A stretch of 64,000 bases of DNA from CAZAMP01 sp964486455 (GTDB taxonomy: Bacteria; Eisenbacteria; RBG-16-71-46; CAZAMP01): the NCBI GenBank assembly GCA_964486455.1, contig CAZAMP010000004.1, positions 62,001-126,000 on the forward strand. The letters are read 5' to 3'. Made by a program: the position numbers and the translations under genes. Below the pieces are notes generated by a model. That model worked only from the letters and a program-made list of their open reading frames with translations, searched no databases and was not told where the DNA came from. The first letter of the stretch is position 1. Each line of letters opens with the position of its first letter. Shown here piece after piece: positions 52,366 to 60,137 of this stretch.

Positions 52366-53715
52366 CTATTCGTCTAGCATGCGGCGCGCGTCTTCCGCGA
52401 GTTCCGACTCGCGGTGCCGCTCCAGGAACTGCTTCCAGGCCAATCGCGAGTTGTGACGCTTGCCCTGACGCTGACAGGCAACTCCCAAATAGTAGTGATT
52501 GAGCGAAAAGTCGGGATTAATCGAGATCCCCTCTCTGAAGCAATCCTCGGCACGGACCGGATCGCCATGCTCCAGAAAGGCAAGCCCAAGATTCAGGTAC
52601 AGATCGGCGGTCGCGCGGCCACTCGCGAGAAGCGCCTCATATTCCCGGATCGCCGCCTCCATGTCACCTTCGTATCGATAGGCCTGGGCCAGGTTCATCC
52701 GGGCGAAGTGAAATGACGGATTGATCGACAGCGCGGCGCGGAACGACTCGATCGCATCGGCGAATCGCCCGCCTTCCATGTAGGTCAGGCCGAGATGATA
52801 GCGAACGTCCGCGAATCCCGGGCGCAGCTCCACAGCGCGCTCGAATGCGGTTTCGGCCTCGTCGACTTTCCCCGCCGCCGCGTACTCCAGGCCGAGCGCG
52901 ATGTGCGAATCGACGGCCTCGGGATCCAGTTTGATCGCCTCGTGAAAATGACGCCTGGCCTCCGTTGATTCCCCCAGCCACGACGCCAGACGGCCTACGT
53001 TCCACGCGTGGCGCGCGCGATGGGGCCAATAGAGCTGAGCGTCGTTATAGCTCTCCACGGCTCGGCTCCGGAACCCGTGACGCGCGTAGATCTCGGCGAA
53101 GAACTCCATCAACGCGTGCATCCCGGGATGTAGAGGAATCGTCTCGGCCGCGTCGCGCGGACTGACCTTTTCCAGCGCGCTCGGACCCAGGAACTCCTGC
53201 TGGCGATACAACCTGTCCAGCAGCGGGCACGTCCCCGCGGCCTCGAGGAACGCGCGTCGGGCGCTCTCCCGATCACCCAAGCGTAGGTGACACAGGCCGA
53301 GCAGGTGATCACGATAGCCCTCGGCGCTGTCTTCCCCGTCCAGCTCGCGAAGTGCTTCCTCGAGCCGGTCGGCACGAAGCAGAAGCGCCGCTCGGCAAAC
53401 CCCGTAGTCATCCTCGACCGAGAAGATGCTCTCCGGTCCGAACAAGGTCAGCGCCTCATCCGGCTGCCCCATCTCCACGAGCGCGAAACCGAGGTTGGAG
53501 GCCGCCCAGAAGTATCCGGGGTTGATGGCGAGCGCCTCCCGGAACGAGCGGGCCGCCTTCTCATGATCGCCATCGAACATCTGAACCAGGCCATGACGAT
53601 TCTGGAGATCCGCGTACCCGGGGTGCACCTGGATCTCTCCCTGCACAAGCTTTCGGGCCGCCGCCTTGACATCCAAAATGATTTGAACCGGCGCTACGAC
53701 GCTTTCCTTTTCCAT
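52366..53715 (-). CDS. Tetratricopeptide repeat protein
   Basis: 449 residues, no signal peptide or membrane segment. At least eight TPR units with the W/L-G-Y-A-F-A-P pattern: YADLQNRHGLVQMFDGDHEK, AASNLGFALVEMGQPDEAL, SHIALGLEYAAAGKVDEAET, VRYHLGLTYMEGGRFADAIE, ARMNLAQAYRYEGDMEAAIR, LYLNLGLAFLEHGDPVRAED. It is a protein-interaction scaffold in the cytoplasm. It overlaps the BON-like gene by 22 bases. The partner is not deducible. Confidence 0.92.
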   Translation of the reverse strand: MEKESVVAPVQIILDVKAAARKLVQGEIQVHPGYADLQNRHGLVQMFDGDHEKAARSFREALAINPGYFWAASNLGFALVEMGQPDEALTLFGPESIFSVEDDYGVCRAALLLRADRLEEALRELDGEDSAEGYRDHLLGLCHLRLGDRESARRAFLEAAGTCPLLDRLYRQQEFLGPSALEKVSPRDAAETIPLHPGMHALMEFFAEIYARHGFRSRAVESYNDAQLYWPHRARHAWNVGRLASWLGESTEARRHFHEAIKLDPEAVDSHIALGLEYAAAGKVDEAETAFERAVELRPGFADVRYHLGLTYMEGGRFADAIESFRAALSINPSFHFARMNLAQAYRYEGDMEAAIREYEALLASGRATADLYLNLGLAFLEHGDPVRAEDCFREGISINPDFSLNHYYLGVACQRQGKRHNSRLAWKQFLERHRESELAEDARRMLDE

Positions 53716-53993
53716 TCCGCCCCTACCTTTTCAAAACCGGCCAGCGACAAAACCACGTCGCGAACGCCAGAGATGCGTCTCAGCTCGCGATCGACCTTGC
53801 GGATAAACTGCACCGACGGTTTTCCCTCACCGATCGCCGGGGCAAGGCTGAGTCCCTGTCGGAGCTCTCCTTCGACGTACACAACGCCGTCGGATGTCCC
53901 AATGCGGAGCCTGTCAAGGTCCACCCACCGGCGAACCAAGACGCTGCGGACCATGGAGTTGATACGTGCGTCATCGACGTGTCGAGCCACCAC
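53694..53993 (-). CDS. Small BON-domain-like protein
   Basis: 99 residues, no signal peptide. It has the alpha-beta pattern of a BON domain: an amphipathic helix (DARINSMVRSVLVRRW), then GTSDGVVYVEGELRQG (the strand-Gly-V-hydrophobic-x-G element), a second helix (FIRKVDRELRRI) and SGVRDVVLSL. BON domains bind membranes or other proteins. The start is the second of two adjacent GTG codons, with AGGAGG 5 bases upstream. It overlaps the TPR gene by 22 bases, suggesting joint function. Confidence 0.72.
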   Translation of the reverse strand: MVARHVDDARINSMVRSVLVRRWVDLDRLRIGTSDGVVYVEGELRQGLSLAPAIGEGKPSVQFIRKVDRELRRISGVRDVVLSLAGFEKVGAEWKRKAS

Positions 53994-54105
53994 TGCCTCC
54001 TTGAACCGGGCTAGGCAGACGAGTCAAACGAGATGTAACCATCCGGTGATTCTGTTCGGCGAATCGAGAGGGGATGTTGAAGCTATTGTGGTCTGAGATG
54101 CCCGC

Positions 54106-55410
54106 TTAGAAGTGCAGCGCCCGCCGGTCATGTGGAGGCGGGCCGCCCTCGTGGCCGTTGGAGACGGTCTTTCCGCACGAAATGAGCTGACCGGGGAAGT
54201 TTTCGGGGCTCAAGCCGGGGAAAAGAACACAGTTACGGGTGATGACGACCTCGTCCGGCAGGCGACAGCCGCGTCCCACCACGTTTAAGCCACTCGAGAG
54301 ATGCTCCGGGGCGACCTCGTTCGGCCCATCCACGTTTCCGCTGCCGATAACCGATGCCCGGCCCGTTCGCACGCGCTTGTCGAGAATCGATCGGTGGACG
54401 CGCGCGTCAATGCCGACGTCGCACTCGTCGAGCACGATCGACTCCCGCACGACAGCCCCGCGACGAACGTGAACACCGGGAAACACGACGGAGCGCTCGA
54501 CGGTGCCCTCGATGATGGATCCGTTCGCCACCACCGAGGATCGAATGACGGCCTCGGAGTCGAACTTGACACCCGGGGCGTCATGCGCCTGCGTGTACGT
54601 CTTCCAACCCGGGACTTCCAGCTGAAAAACGGGATCCGCCCTGGTGAGATCGATGTTGGAGTCGAAGTAAGCGTCGAGTGTCCCGACGTCTTGCCAGTAG
54701 CCGTCGAATACGTAGCCAAACACCCGCTGATCCTCGATCATGGCCGGGATCACATCCTTGCCGAAGTCGTTGCCGCCCGTTTCCGTCATCTCTCCGAGCG
54801 CCCTCTTGAGCACATCCGCGCTGAAAAGGTATACGCCCATCGAAGCGAGGTTGCTGGTCGCGTTCTGCGGTTTTTCCTCGAAGCCCACCACGCGCCCATC
54901 GTCGCCAAGCTTCATCACACCGTACTGCGGCGCGTCCTCCCAGGGGACCTCTTTCACCGCGATGGTGAGGTCGGCGCCGGACGATTCGTGGAAGTCCCGC
55001 ATCTTACGGTAGTCCATCCGATAGATGTGATCACCCGAGAGGATGAACGCGAGCCGAGAATCCCGCTCGATGATTTGATCGATGTTCTGCAGCACGGCAT
55101 CCGCCGTCCCGCGATACCAGTCCATGTCACGCGACCCCAGGTACGGCTGAAGCAGACGGACGCCACCCGTCTTCCGGTCGAGATCCCATGGCCGGCCGAT
55201 TCCGATGTGCCGGTTGAGCGAAAGGGGACGATACTGCGTCAGGACGCCGACGTCATAGAGCCCGGAGTTAACACAGTTCGAGAGTGTGAAATCGATGATG
55301 CGGTACTTGCCGCCGAACGGAACGGCCGGCTTGGCCCGCGCCGCGGCGAGGATCGAGAGACGACTCCCGACGCCGCCCGCCAGAACGTAGGTGTAGACCT
55401 CACTTGGCAT
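54106..55410 (-). CDS. glgC: Glucose-1-phosphate adenylyltransferase
   Basis: 434 residues from the ATG at 55410. The nucleotidyltransferase domain has AGGVGSRLSILAAARAKPAV (the G-x-G-S-R-L loop kept), FGGKYRIIDFTLSN, WYRGTADAVLQN, SGDHIYRMDY and FEEKP. The C-terminal left-handed beta-helix (about 290-410) carries hexapeptide repeats. It makes ADP-glucose for glycogen or alpha-glucan. Its start overlaps the stop of a paralogue by 11 bases, pointing to a two-subunit enzyme. No glycogen synthase gene is in the window. Confidence 0.93.
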   Translation of the reverse strand: MPSEVYTYVLAGGVGSRLSILAAARAKPAVPFGGKYRIIDFTLSNCVNSGLYDVGVLTQYRPLSLNRHIGIGRPWDLDRKTGGVRLLQPYLGSRDMDWYRGTADAVLQNIDQIIERDSRLAFILSGDHIYRMDYRKMRDFHESSGADLTIAVKEVPWEDAPQYGVMKLGDDGRVVGFEEKPQNATSNLASMGVYLFSADVLKRALGEMTETGGNDFGKDVIPAMIEDQRVFGYVFDGYWQDVGTLDAYFDSNIDLTRADPVFQLEVPGWKTYTQAHDAPGVKFDSEAVIRSSVVANGSIIEGTVERSVVFPGVHVRRGAVVRESIVLDECDVGIDARVHRSILDKRVRTGRASVIGSGNVDGPNEVAPEHLSSGLNVVGRGCRLPDEVVITRNCVLFPGLSPENFPGQLISCGKTVSNGHEGGPPPHDRRALHF

Positions 55411-56644
55411 GAAGATCCCCCGCGACCCCACCCAACGCGTCGGTGATCCTTCGGCCGCCGGGCGGACCCGACCAACCGTACGCTCCCGCGTCCACCGTCT
55501 CCCCGGCCGCAATGTGCGTGCCGTCTGGGATGTGGATTCCCTTTCCGATTTGGACGAGGCCGTTCTGATCGAGCGTCGCGCCCGGATCGCCGACACGTGC
55601 CCCCGCCCCCACGGAAACGTCCTTATCGATGATGGCGCGGAAGACCTTCGCGCCCTCGTGGATCACCGTTTCCGGCATGACGATCGAATCAACGACGCAC
55701 GCCCCCTCGCTCACCCGCACGCCGGGGAAGAGAATCGAGTTGACCACCTCGCCCGCCACGACCGCGCCATTGGCCACGATGCTCTGCTTGATGACCGCGT
55801 TCGACAGCAGGCGCACCGGCGCGCGCTCCTCGCTCTTCGTCAGGATTCGCCAATATGGATCGTAGAGATTCAGCTCGGGCAGCTTGTCCAACAGCGCACG
55901 GTTGGCCTGGTAGTAGCCCTGTGCGCGCCCAACATCCCGCCAGAATCCATCGAAGCGGTACGCCACCACGCGGTCCTCACGCTGCACCGCCGGGAGAATC
56001 ACATCGTGCACGAGATCAACCGTCGACGTACTCAAGTGTTCTCGCAGGTAGAGGGGATCGAAAACGTAGATCCCGAGCGACGCCAGATCGGTTCTCGGGG
56101 CCTTGGGCTTCTCCATGAAGTCGACGACCCCGCCGCCGGGATCCACATCGACGACACCGAAGTTCCGCAGGTACTTCTTCGGAAACGGCCTCACGACGAG
56201 CGTGATCCGGGCACCTCGGTCGCGGTGGAATTCGACGATCGGACCGAAGTCCATCGTATAGACGGCATCGCCCGAAATCACGAGAACGTCCCGATAGCGA
56301 TCATCCGTTATGACATCGATGTTCTGATAGAGCGCGTCCGCCGTCCCCGCATACCAGCGCGTTCCGTCCTTGCGAACATAGGGCTGGAGCAGGCGGATTC
56401 CACCGTCGCGCCGATCGAGGTCCCACGGCCGGCCGATCTCGATATGGTTGTTGAGGGAAACGGGCGCATACTGAGTGAGAACCGAGATGCTCGTGATATC
56501 CGAGTGGACGAGGCTAGAGAGCGGAAAATCGATGACTCGGTAGCGGCCGCCGAACGGAAGTGCGGCCGTCGCGCGGTGACGCGTCAGAACTTGCAGATCC
56601 TCACTCTTGCCGCCCGCGAGGATTACGGCACCGACGCGCTTCAA
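55400..56644 (-). CDS. GlgC-like paralogue with degenerate nucleotide loop (GlgD-like)
   Basis: 414 residues, start TTG at 56644. Overall fold and many motifs match GlgC (FGGRYRVIDFPLSSL, WYAGTADALYQN, ISGDAVYTMDF, FMEKPKAP, hexapeptide repeats), but the catalytic loop reads AGGKSEDLQVLTRHRATAAL: the G-x-G-(S/T)-R-L signature is lost. This is the pattern of GlgD, the non-catalytic regulatory partner in Firmicutes, or of plant large subunits. It probably forms a heteromer with the next gene product. Independent activity is unlikely but untested. Confidence 0.88.
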   Translation of the reverse strand: MKRVGAVILAGGKSEDLQVLTRHRATAALPFGGRYRVIDFPLSSLVHSDITSISVLTQYAPVSLNNHIEIGRPWDLDRRDGGIRLLQPYVRKDGTRWYAGTADALYQNIDVITDDRYRDVLVISGDAVYTMDFGPIVEFHRDRGARITLVVRPFPKKYLRNFGVVDVDPGGGVVDFMEKPKAPRTDLASLGIYVFDPLYLREHLSTSTVDLVHDVILPAVQREDRVVAYRFDGFWRDVGRAQGYYQANRALLDKLPELNLYDPYWRILTKSEERAPVRLLSNAVIKQSIVANGAVVAGEVVNSILFPGVRVSEGACVVDSIVMPETVIHEGAKVFRAIIDKDVSVGAGARVGDPGATLDQNGLVQIGKGIHIPDGTHIAAGETVDAGAYGWSGPPGGRRITDALGGVAGDLHAK

Positions 56645-56692
56645 TCGTCCCTCACCCGCTAGTGCAGAAGCCGACCCGACGCCCCAACGAGC

Positions 56693-57730
56693 CTAATCAA
56701 AGCTCAGCTGGGCAGAAACTCGATGGGTATTGTCAAGATCTTCGTGGCTCAAGAAGGCGTAGTCAACTCCGAATGCGCCCCATCGAAAGCCCGTCCCGGC
56801 GGCAAGGCGTCCCGCGTCGCTTCCGACGCGAATCGCGAGTTGATGCTGATACCAGTATTCCATCCCGGCCTTCAGCTCGCCGCCCAGCACACCCGTCGCG
56901 AACTGGCTCGCCTCGTCGCGCCCGTCCGTCGTGACCGCGACGTCGACCGCCGCTGAGACAACGCCGCCCAGCGCGCTGATCGGGGTTGCATAGTACGAGC
57001 CGAGAACGATGGACGGCATCACCGACTCCCGATGTCCCGTGTCCCAGGAGACCCGGGTCGTCGTGATGTCCTGCGCCAGTAGCCCCACGGTCATCCGGCG
57101 AGACGGCGTCCACATAACACCAAGATCGGCCCCGACACCGGTAGCATCGGTTCCCACCAAGTTCACGCGCAGGAGCTTCGCAGTTCCGCCGATCGAGAGC
57201 GTCGCTGTCAGCGAACGTGCGTAGGTGAAGAAGAAGGCCTGATTGACGTTGCTCTTCATCCGAAACTTCGAGTAGTCGAAGCGCTCGCCGATGTCGTACT
57301 CTCCGTTACCTTCGCCTTCGTCGCCGTCGCCAGGAACCCCGTTTTGACCGTAGTCGAGGAGCCCGTCCGTCGTCACCTCAATGTTGTCTACGGCCACGCG
57401 ATCCCACGCGACGCCGACGATGCCTTCGGAAGCCGATCCTCTTCCTCGAAGCGGATAGGTCGCGCTCATGAAATCGTGCGCCACCTCACCGCCGAACTGC
57501 TCGGCGTGCATGCCAAGAACCTGGCCCCGGGTCAAGAATGTGAGCCCGGCCGGATTCCAGTAAACGGCACTGGCATCGTCCGCGACGGAGACGAACGCGC
57601 CGCCCATTCCGAGCGCCCGCGCGCCGACGCCGATCTTCAGGAACTCGGCGGCATACTTGTTTTGCGCTTGCGCCGGGCCGAGGACGCCGCACAGAAGAGC
57701 GACCACCGCAAGACATGCGAGACGATTCAT
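56693..57730 (-). CDS. PorV/PorQ-family outer-membrane protein
   Basis: 345 residues. Signal peptide about 1-22. The family hallmark follows directly: FLKIGVGARALGMGGAFVSV, then DDASAVYWNPAGLTFL. Strands such as ATLSIGGTAKLLRVNLVG and VDYAFLSHEDLDNTHRVSAQ form a FadL-like barrel ending in LSFD. PorV is the outer-membrane shuttle of the type IX secretion system, which fits the FlgD/type-IX-like tails on several secreted proteins here. PorQ-like members have other roles, so T9SS function is an inference. A hairpin at 57771-57791 separates it from PilZ. Confidence 0.85.
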   Translation of the reverse strand: MNRLACLAVVALLCGVLGPAQAQNKYAAEFLKIGVGARALGMGGAFVSVADDASAVYWNPAGLTFLTRGQVLGMHAEQFGGEVAHDFMSATYPLRGRGSASEGIVGVAWDRVAVDNIEVTTDGLLDYGQNGVPGDGDEGEGNGEYDIGERFDYSKFRMKSNVNQAFFFTYARSLTATLSIGGTAKLLRVNLVGTDATGVGADLGVMWTPSRRMTVGLLAQDITTTRVSWDTGHRESVMPSIVLGSYYATPISALGGVVSAAVDVAVTTDGRDEASQFATGVLGGELKAGMEYWYQHQLAIRVGSDAGRLAAGTGFRWGAFGVDYAFLSHEDLDNTHRVSAQLSFD

Positions 57731-57770
57731 ACGGCACCTCTCAATTGCAGGTCCGGGACTTATCCGTCAT

Positions 57771-57791
57771 ACCCCATTGAGTTCATGGGGT
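57771..57791 (-). terminator. Hairpin between pilZ-like and porV-like genes
   Basis: ACCCCAT (57771-57777) and ATGGGGT (57785-57791) with a 7-base loop, 6 bases beyond the PilZ stop. No U-tract. It may end or attenuate the transcript before porV. Confidence 0.45.
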
Positions 57792-57796
57792 TCCGG

Positions 57797-58174
57797 CTAA
57801 GCGCTGGTGGTCGAACTCTCGAGGATGCGCCTGACGTAGTTATCGATGAACGCTCGGTCTTCCTCACCGATTGCGGTGAAAAAACACGCGACACGATACG
57901 AGGATACCGCCTTGGTTTCCTCAGGCGGGTCGCATCGCACCACGACCGCCTCGATGTCGACGAGCCGATCCGTCGGAACGTTCTCGGGACCGGAATCGGC
58001 GAAGACGAACGCCATCTCGAGCCGCGTCAGCGGCTCGACCCAACGTGGCGAATCATAGCAGACACCGGAGGCGGAGAGATTTACCGTACGAATCTCTTCT
58101 TCTGGCCGACCGGCGGGCGTGGTCCGTATGGTGATGGCCACGTCCGCTCGCGGGCTCCCACGGCGCTCCTTCAC
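57797..58174 (-). CDS. PilZ-domain c-di-GMP-binding protein
   Basis: 125 residues, one PilZ domain. The two c-di-GMP contact motifs are present: RxxxR (R5 to R9, in RRGSPRAD) and N-x-S-x-x-G (NLSASG, 32-37). It is probably a stand-alone c-di-GMP effector of motility or polysaccharide synthesis. Start GTG at 58174 with AGGGAGG 9 bases upstream. It lies 27 bases after the 31-residue basic protein. Confidence 0.9.
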   Translation of the reverse strand: MKERRGSPRADVAITIRTTPAGRPEEEIRTVNLSASGVCYDSPRWVEPLTRLEMAFVFADSGPENVPTDRLVDIEAVVVRCDPPEETKAVSSYRVACFFTAIGEEDRAFIDNYVRRILESSTTSA

Positions 58175-58201
58175 AGTTATCGGCCTCCCTCTGGCGGGCA
58201 G

Positions 58202-58297
58202 CTAGCGAACTCGTTTCTTGTGGCGATTGGCGCGAAGACGCTTCTTACGCTTGTGCGTCGCGATCTTCTTACGCTTGCGCTTCCTTCCGCAGGGCAT
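58202..58297 (-). CDS. 31-residue basic protein, AURKAIP1/COX24 (mS38-like) family
   Basis: A tiny, very basic protein of 31 residues: MPCGRKRKRKKIATHKRKK at the start, then R/K/N-rich to the end. The wording K-(I/M)-x-x-H-K-R-K-K-R-x-R matches the AURKAIP1/COX24 domain, homologous to mitoribosomal mS38 and found as a small ribosome-associated protein in several bacterial phyla. AGGAGA stands about 7 bases before the ATG at 58297. It lies between HU and PilZ genes. Such short genes are usually missed by annotation. Confidence 0.88.
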   Translation of the reverse strand: MPCGRKRKRKKIATHKRKKRLRANRHKKRVR

Positions 58298-58334
58298 GTT
58301 CTCTCCTGTTAGAGCCCTTCCGTCTCCGGAATGG

Positions 58335-58361
58335 GATCGCCCTGGGCTGTCCAGGGCGATC
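58335..58361 (-). terminator. 11-bp perfect hairpin after the HU gene
   Basis: GATCGCCCTGG (58335-58345) and CCAGGGCGATC (58351-58361), 5-base loop, about 55 bases past the HU stop and about 40 before the next ATG. No U-tract. It may terminate, or protect and process, the HU message. Confidence 0.65.
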
Positions 58362-58415
58362 GTCTGATCGTCTATCGCGGAGGTCTGATTCCCAGGGTTG
58401 TCGGCAAGGCGCTGC

Positions 58416-58727
58416 CTAGCCGTCACCCTCGGTGGAGGTGCCTCCGCCCAGCTTGGTGTTCACGTTGTTCCGGAGCTCGCGGGAGACCTTGAAGTGAGGA
58501 ACGAGCTTGGCCGGCACGGAGACGGCCTCGCCGCTGCGCGGATTTCGGGCGACGCGTGCCCGTCGTTCGCGGACCTTGAAGGTCCCGAACTTCCGCAGCT
58601 CGATATGTCTTCCCTCGCAAAGAGCCCGCGAAATCGACTTGATGAACTCGTTGACTATCAGCGCAGTCTCTGTTCTCGAGGCACCCCGCCGCGAGGCGAT
58701 CACCTCGATAATGTCAGCCTTCGTCAT
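58416..58727 (-). CDS. HU/IHF-family DNA-binding protein
   Basis: 103 residues. MTKADIIEVIASRRGASRTE start, IELRKFGTFKVRERRARVAR and the beta-arm tip RNPRSGE are classic for HU/IHF. It bends DNA as a dimer and is abundant in the nucleoid. The C-terminal ten or so residues (GGGTSTEGDG) are a flexible extra tail. GAGGTGGAG lies before the ATG; the promoter is at 58797-58825. Confidence 0.96.
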   Translation of the reverse strand: MTKADIIEVIASRRGASRTETALIVNEFIKSISRALCEGRHIELRKFGTFKVRERRARVARNPRSGEAVSVPAKLVPHFKVSRELRNNVNTKLGGGTSTEGDG

Positions 58728-58796
58728 AGCTCCACCTCTATCCCTTGCTCCGGGCCCGGGGGCCGAGCCTAATGCCTTGTCGAAACAAGCGTTGGC

Positions 58797-58825
58797 AGTC
58801 TAGCAAAGGGGCGCCGGCGTGTAAA
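58797..58825 (-). promoter_or_regulatory. Promoter of the HU gene
   Basis: Minus strand: TTTACA (58825-58820), 17 bases, TAGACT (58802-58797). Predicted start near 58790, leader about 62 bases. It begins just downstream of the terminator-like hairpin of the microcompartment operon. Confidence 0.65.
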
Positions 58826-58837
58826 CCCCCCTCAACC

Positions 58838-58866
58838 GGGCAGCTACGATTGCCGAATAGCCGCCC
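58838..58866 (-). terminator. Terminator-like hairpin of the microcompartment/sppA operon
   Basis: Nine-pair stem (58858-58866 with 58838-58846, one G-U wobble) and an 11-base loop, 15 bases beyond the sppA stop. There is no long U-tract; GGTTGAGGG follows. Confidence 0.6.
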
Positions 58867-58880
58867 CAGGCCAGCCCTGA

Positions 58881-59810
58881 CTACCTCCACCGGTATTCGA
58901 GCCGGGGCGATTCACCCAGCCTCGAAAGCTCCTCCACCGGCAACGGCAACCGACTCGTGACGAACTCCAGGAAGGAGAACCGCTCCCGGTGCTTGGAGAG
59001 AAAAGGTGTGTCATCAGCCGCACCCGCCAGGCGGGCCGCCAGCACGCGGGCATCTTCGAAGGTCCCGAGCCGATCAACGAGGCCCAGCTCGAGCGCCTGG
59101 CGGCCGGTCATGATCCGGCCGTCGGCGATCTCTCGAACGGCGGCCTCGGGAAGCCCCCGCCCGTCTACGACGGCAGCGACGAACTGGTCGTGCGTGTCGT
59201 TGACGATCCCTTCGAGCAGCCGGCGCTCCTCGTCGGTCATCGGGCGCGTCTGCGTGCCGATGTCCTTGTAGTCACCGCTCTTGACCACCTGCCATCCGAG
59301 ACCGATCTTCCGGTAGAGTTCGCCGGTTTCCGGAAACGAGAATATCACTCCGATCGAGCCGGTGAGCGTCCCGGGATTGGTCACGATGGAATCGCACGCC
59401 GCCGCCACGTAGTAGCCGCCCGACGCGGAGACATCCCCGAACGACGCCACGACCGGCAGGCCCGCCGAACGCACGTTCAGGATCGCGTCATGGATTTCCT
59501 GCGTGGTCCCCACCGTACCGCCCGGAGTATTCAGGCGGACGACGATGGCCCCGACGCGGCCGTCATCATGAAGCTCGTTGAGCTCCCGCACCGCCTCCTC
59601 GGGGCTCCACATCTCTCCCTCGATTCTCACGAGGCCGATCCGCGGGCCGAACTCGAAGTAGCCGGACGTCCCCCCGTTGAACACCACCATCGCGACCGCG
59701 ATGACGACGAAGAACAGCCCCAGCGCAAGCAGGCAGCCGATTGCCCACCGGCCGCCCGAGCGGCTCCGCTGCTGCTGTGGCTTTTCGAAAACCGGCCCGG
59801 TGGTCGTCAT
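58881..59810 (-). CDS. sppA: Signal peptide peptidase SppA (short, 36K type)
   Basis: 309 residues. One membrane anchor at about 23-44. The Clp/crotonase-like fold has VVRLNTPGGTV and the catalytic pair S130 (SASGGYY) and K182 (GDYKD). It degrades cleaved signal peptides in the membrane. The ATG at 59810 overlaps the stop of a BMC-P gene (ATGA), so it is translationally coupled to the microcompartment operon, an unusual neighbour. The frame remains open upstream but only as a shadow of that gene. Confidence 0.93.
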   Translation of the reverse strand: MTTTGPVFEKPQQQRSRSGGRWAIGCLLALGLFFVVIAVAMVVFNGGTSGYFEFGPRIGLVRIEGEMWSPEEAVRELNELHDDGRVGAIVVRLNTPGGTVGTTQEIHDAILNVRSAGLPVVASFGDVSASGGYYVAAACDSIVTNPGTLTGSIGVIFSFPETGELYRKIGLGWQVVKSGDYKDIGTQTRPMTDEERRLLEGIVNDTHDQFVAAVVDGRGLPEAAVREIADGRIMTGRQALELGLVDRLGTFEDARVLAARLAGAADDTPFLSKHRERFSFLEFVTSRLPLPVEELSRLGESPRLEYRWR

Positions 59811-60094
59811 CCGGTTATCACCTCGTTCTCGCGCGTGACACTGTCCACGATTCCCATGATCGCGCTGTCGACGGGATTGAACGTATCGGGAAGCGCGTTG
59901 GCAGCCTCTCGCGCCTTGACGTAGAACACCCATTGTCCGGGCGCGGAGCTGACGAGATCCACGGCTACGATCGGCGAGCCGGGCAGCTCGGCCGCCCGGC
60001 TGTCGGTCGGGTGAACAATCAAGAGGCGATGTCCGACAAGCCCGGGGGTCTTGGCCGTCGCCACGACGGTCCCGACGACACGTCCAAACTGCAT
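59807..60094 (-). CDS. BMC-P pentameric vertex protein (EutN/CcmL family)
   Basis: 95 residues. MQFGRVVGTVVATAKTPGLV and HRLLIVHPTD are typical of EutN/CcmL, followed by VAVDLVSSAPGQWVFYVKAR and AIMGIVDSVT. Five copies close a vertex of a microcompartment shell. It is one of two vertex genes in this operon. AGGGGTG lies about 9 bases before the ATG. Confidence 0.95.
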   Translation of the reverse strand: MQFGRVVGTVVATAKTPGLVGHRLLIVHPTDSRAAELPGSPIVAVDLVSSAPGQWVFYVKAREAANALPDTFNPVDSAIMGIVDSVTRENEVITG

Positions 60095-60137
60095 TCGACA
60101 ATCACCCCTTCGGTTGCGTCACGCGGCCTCGTCGAGG

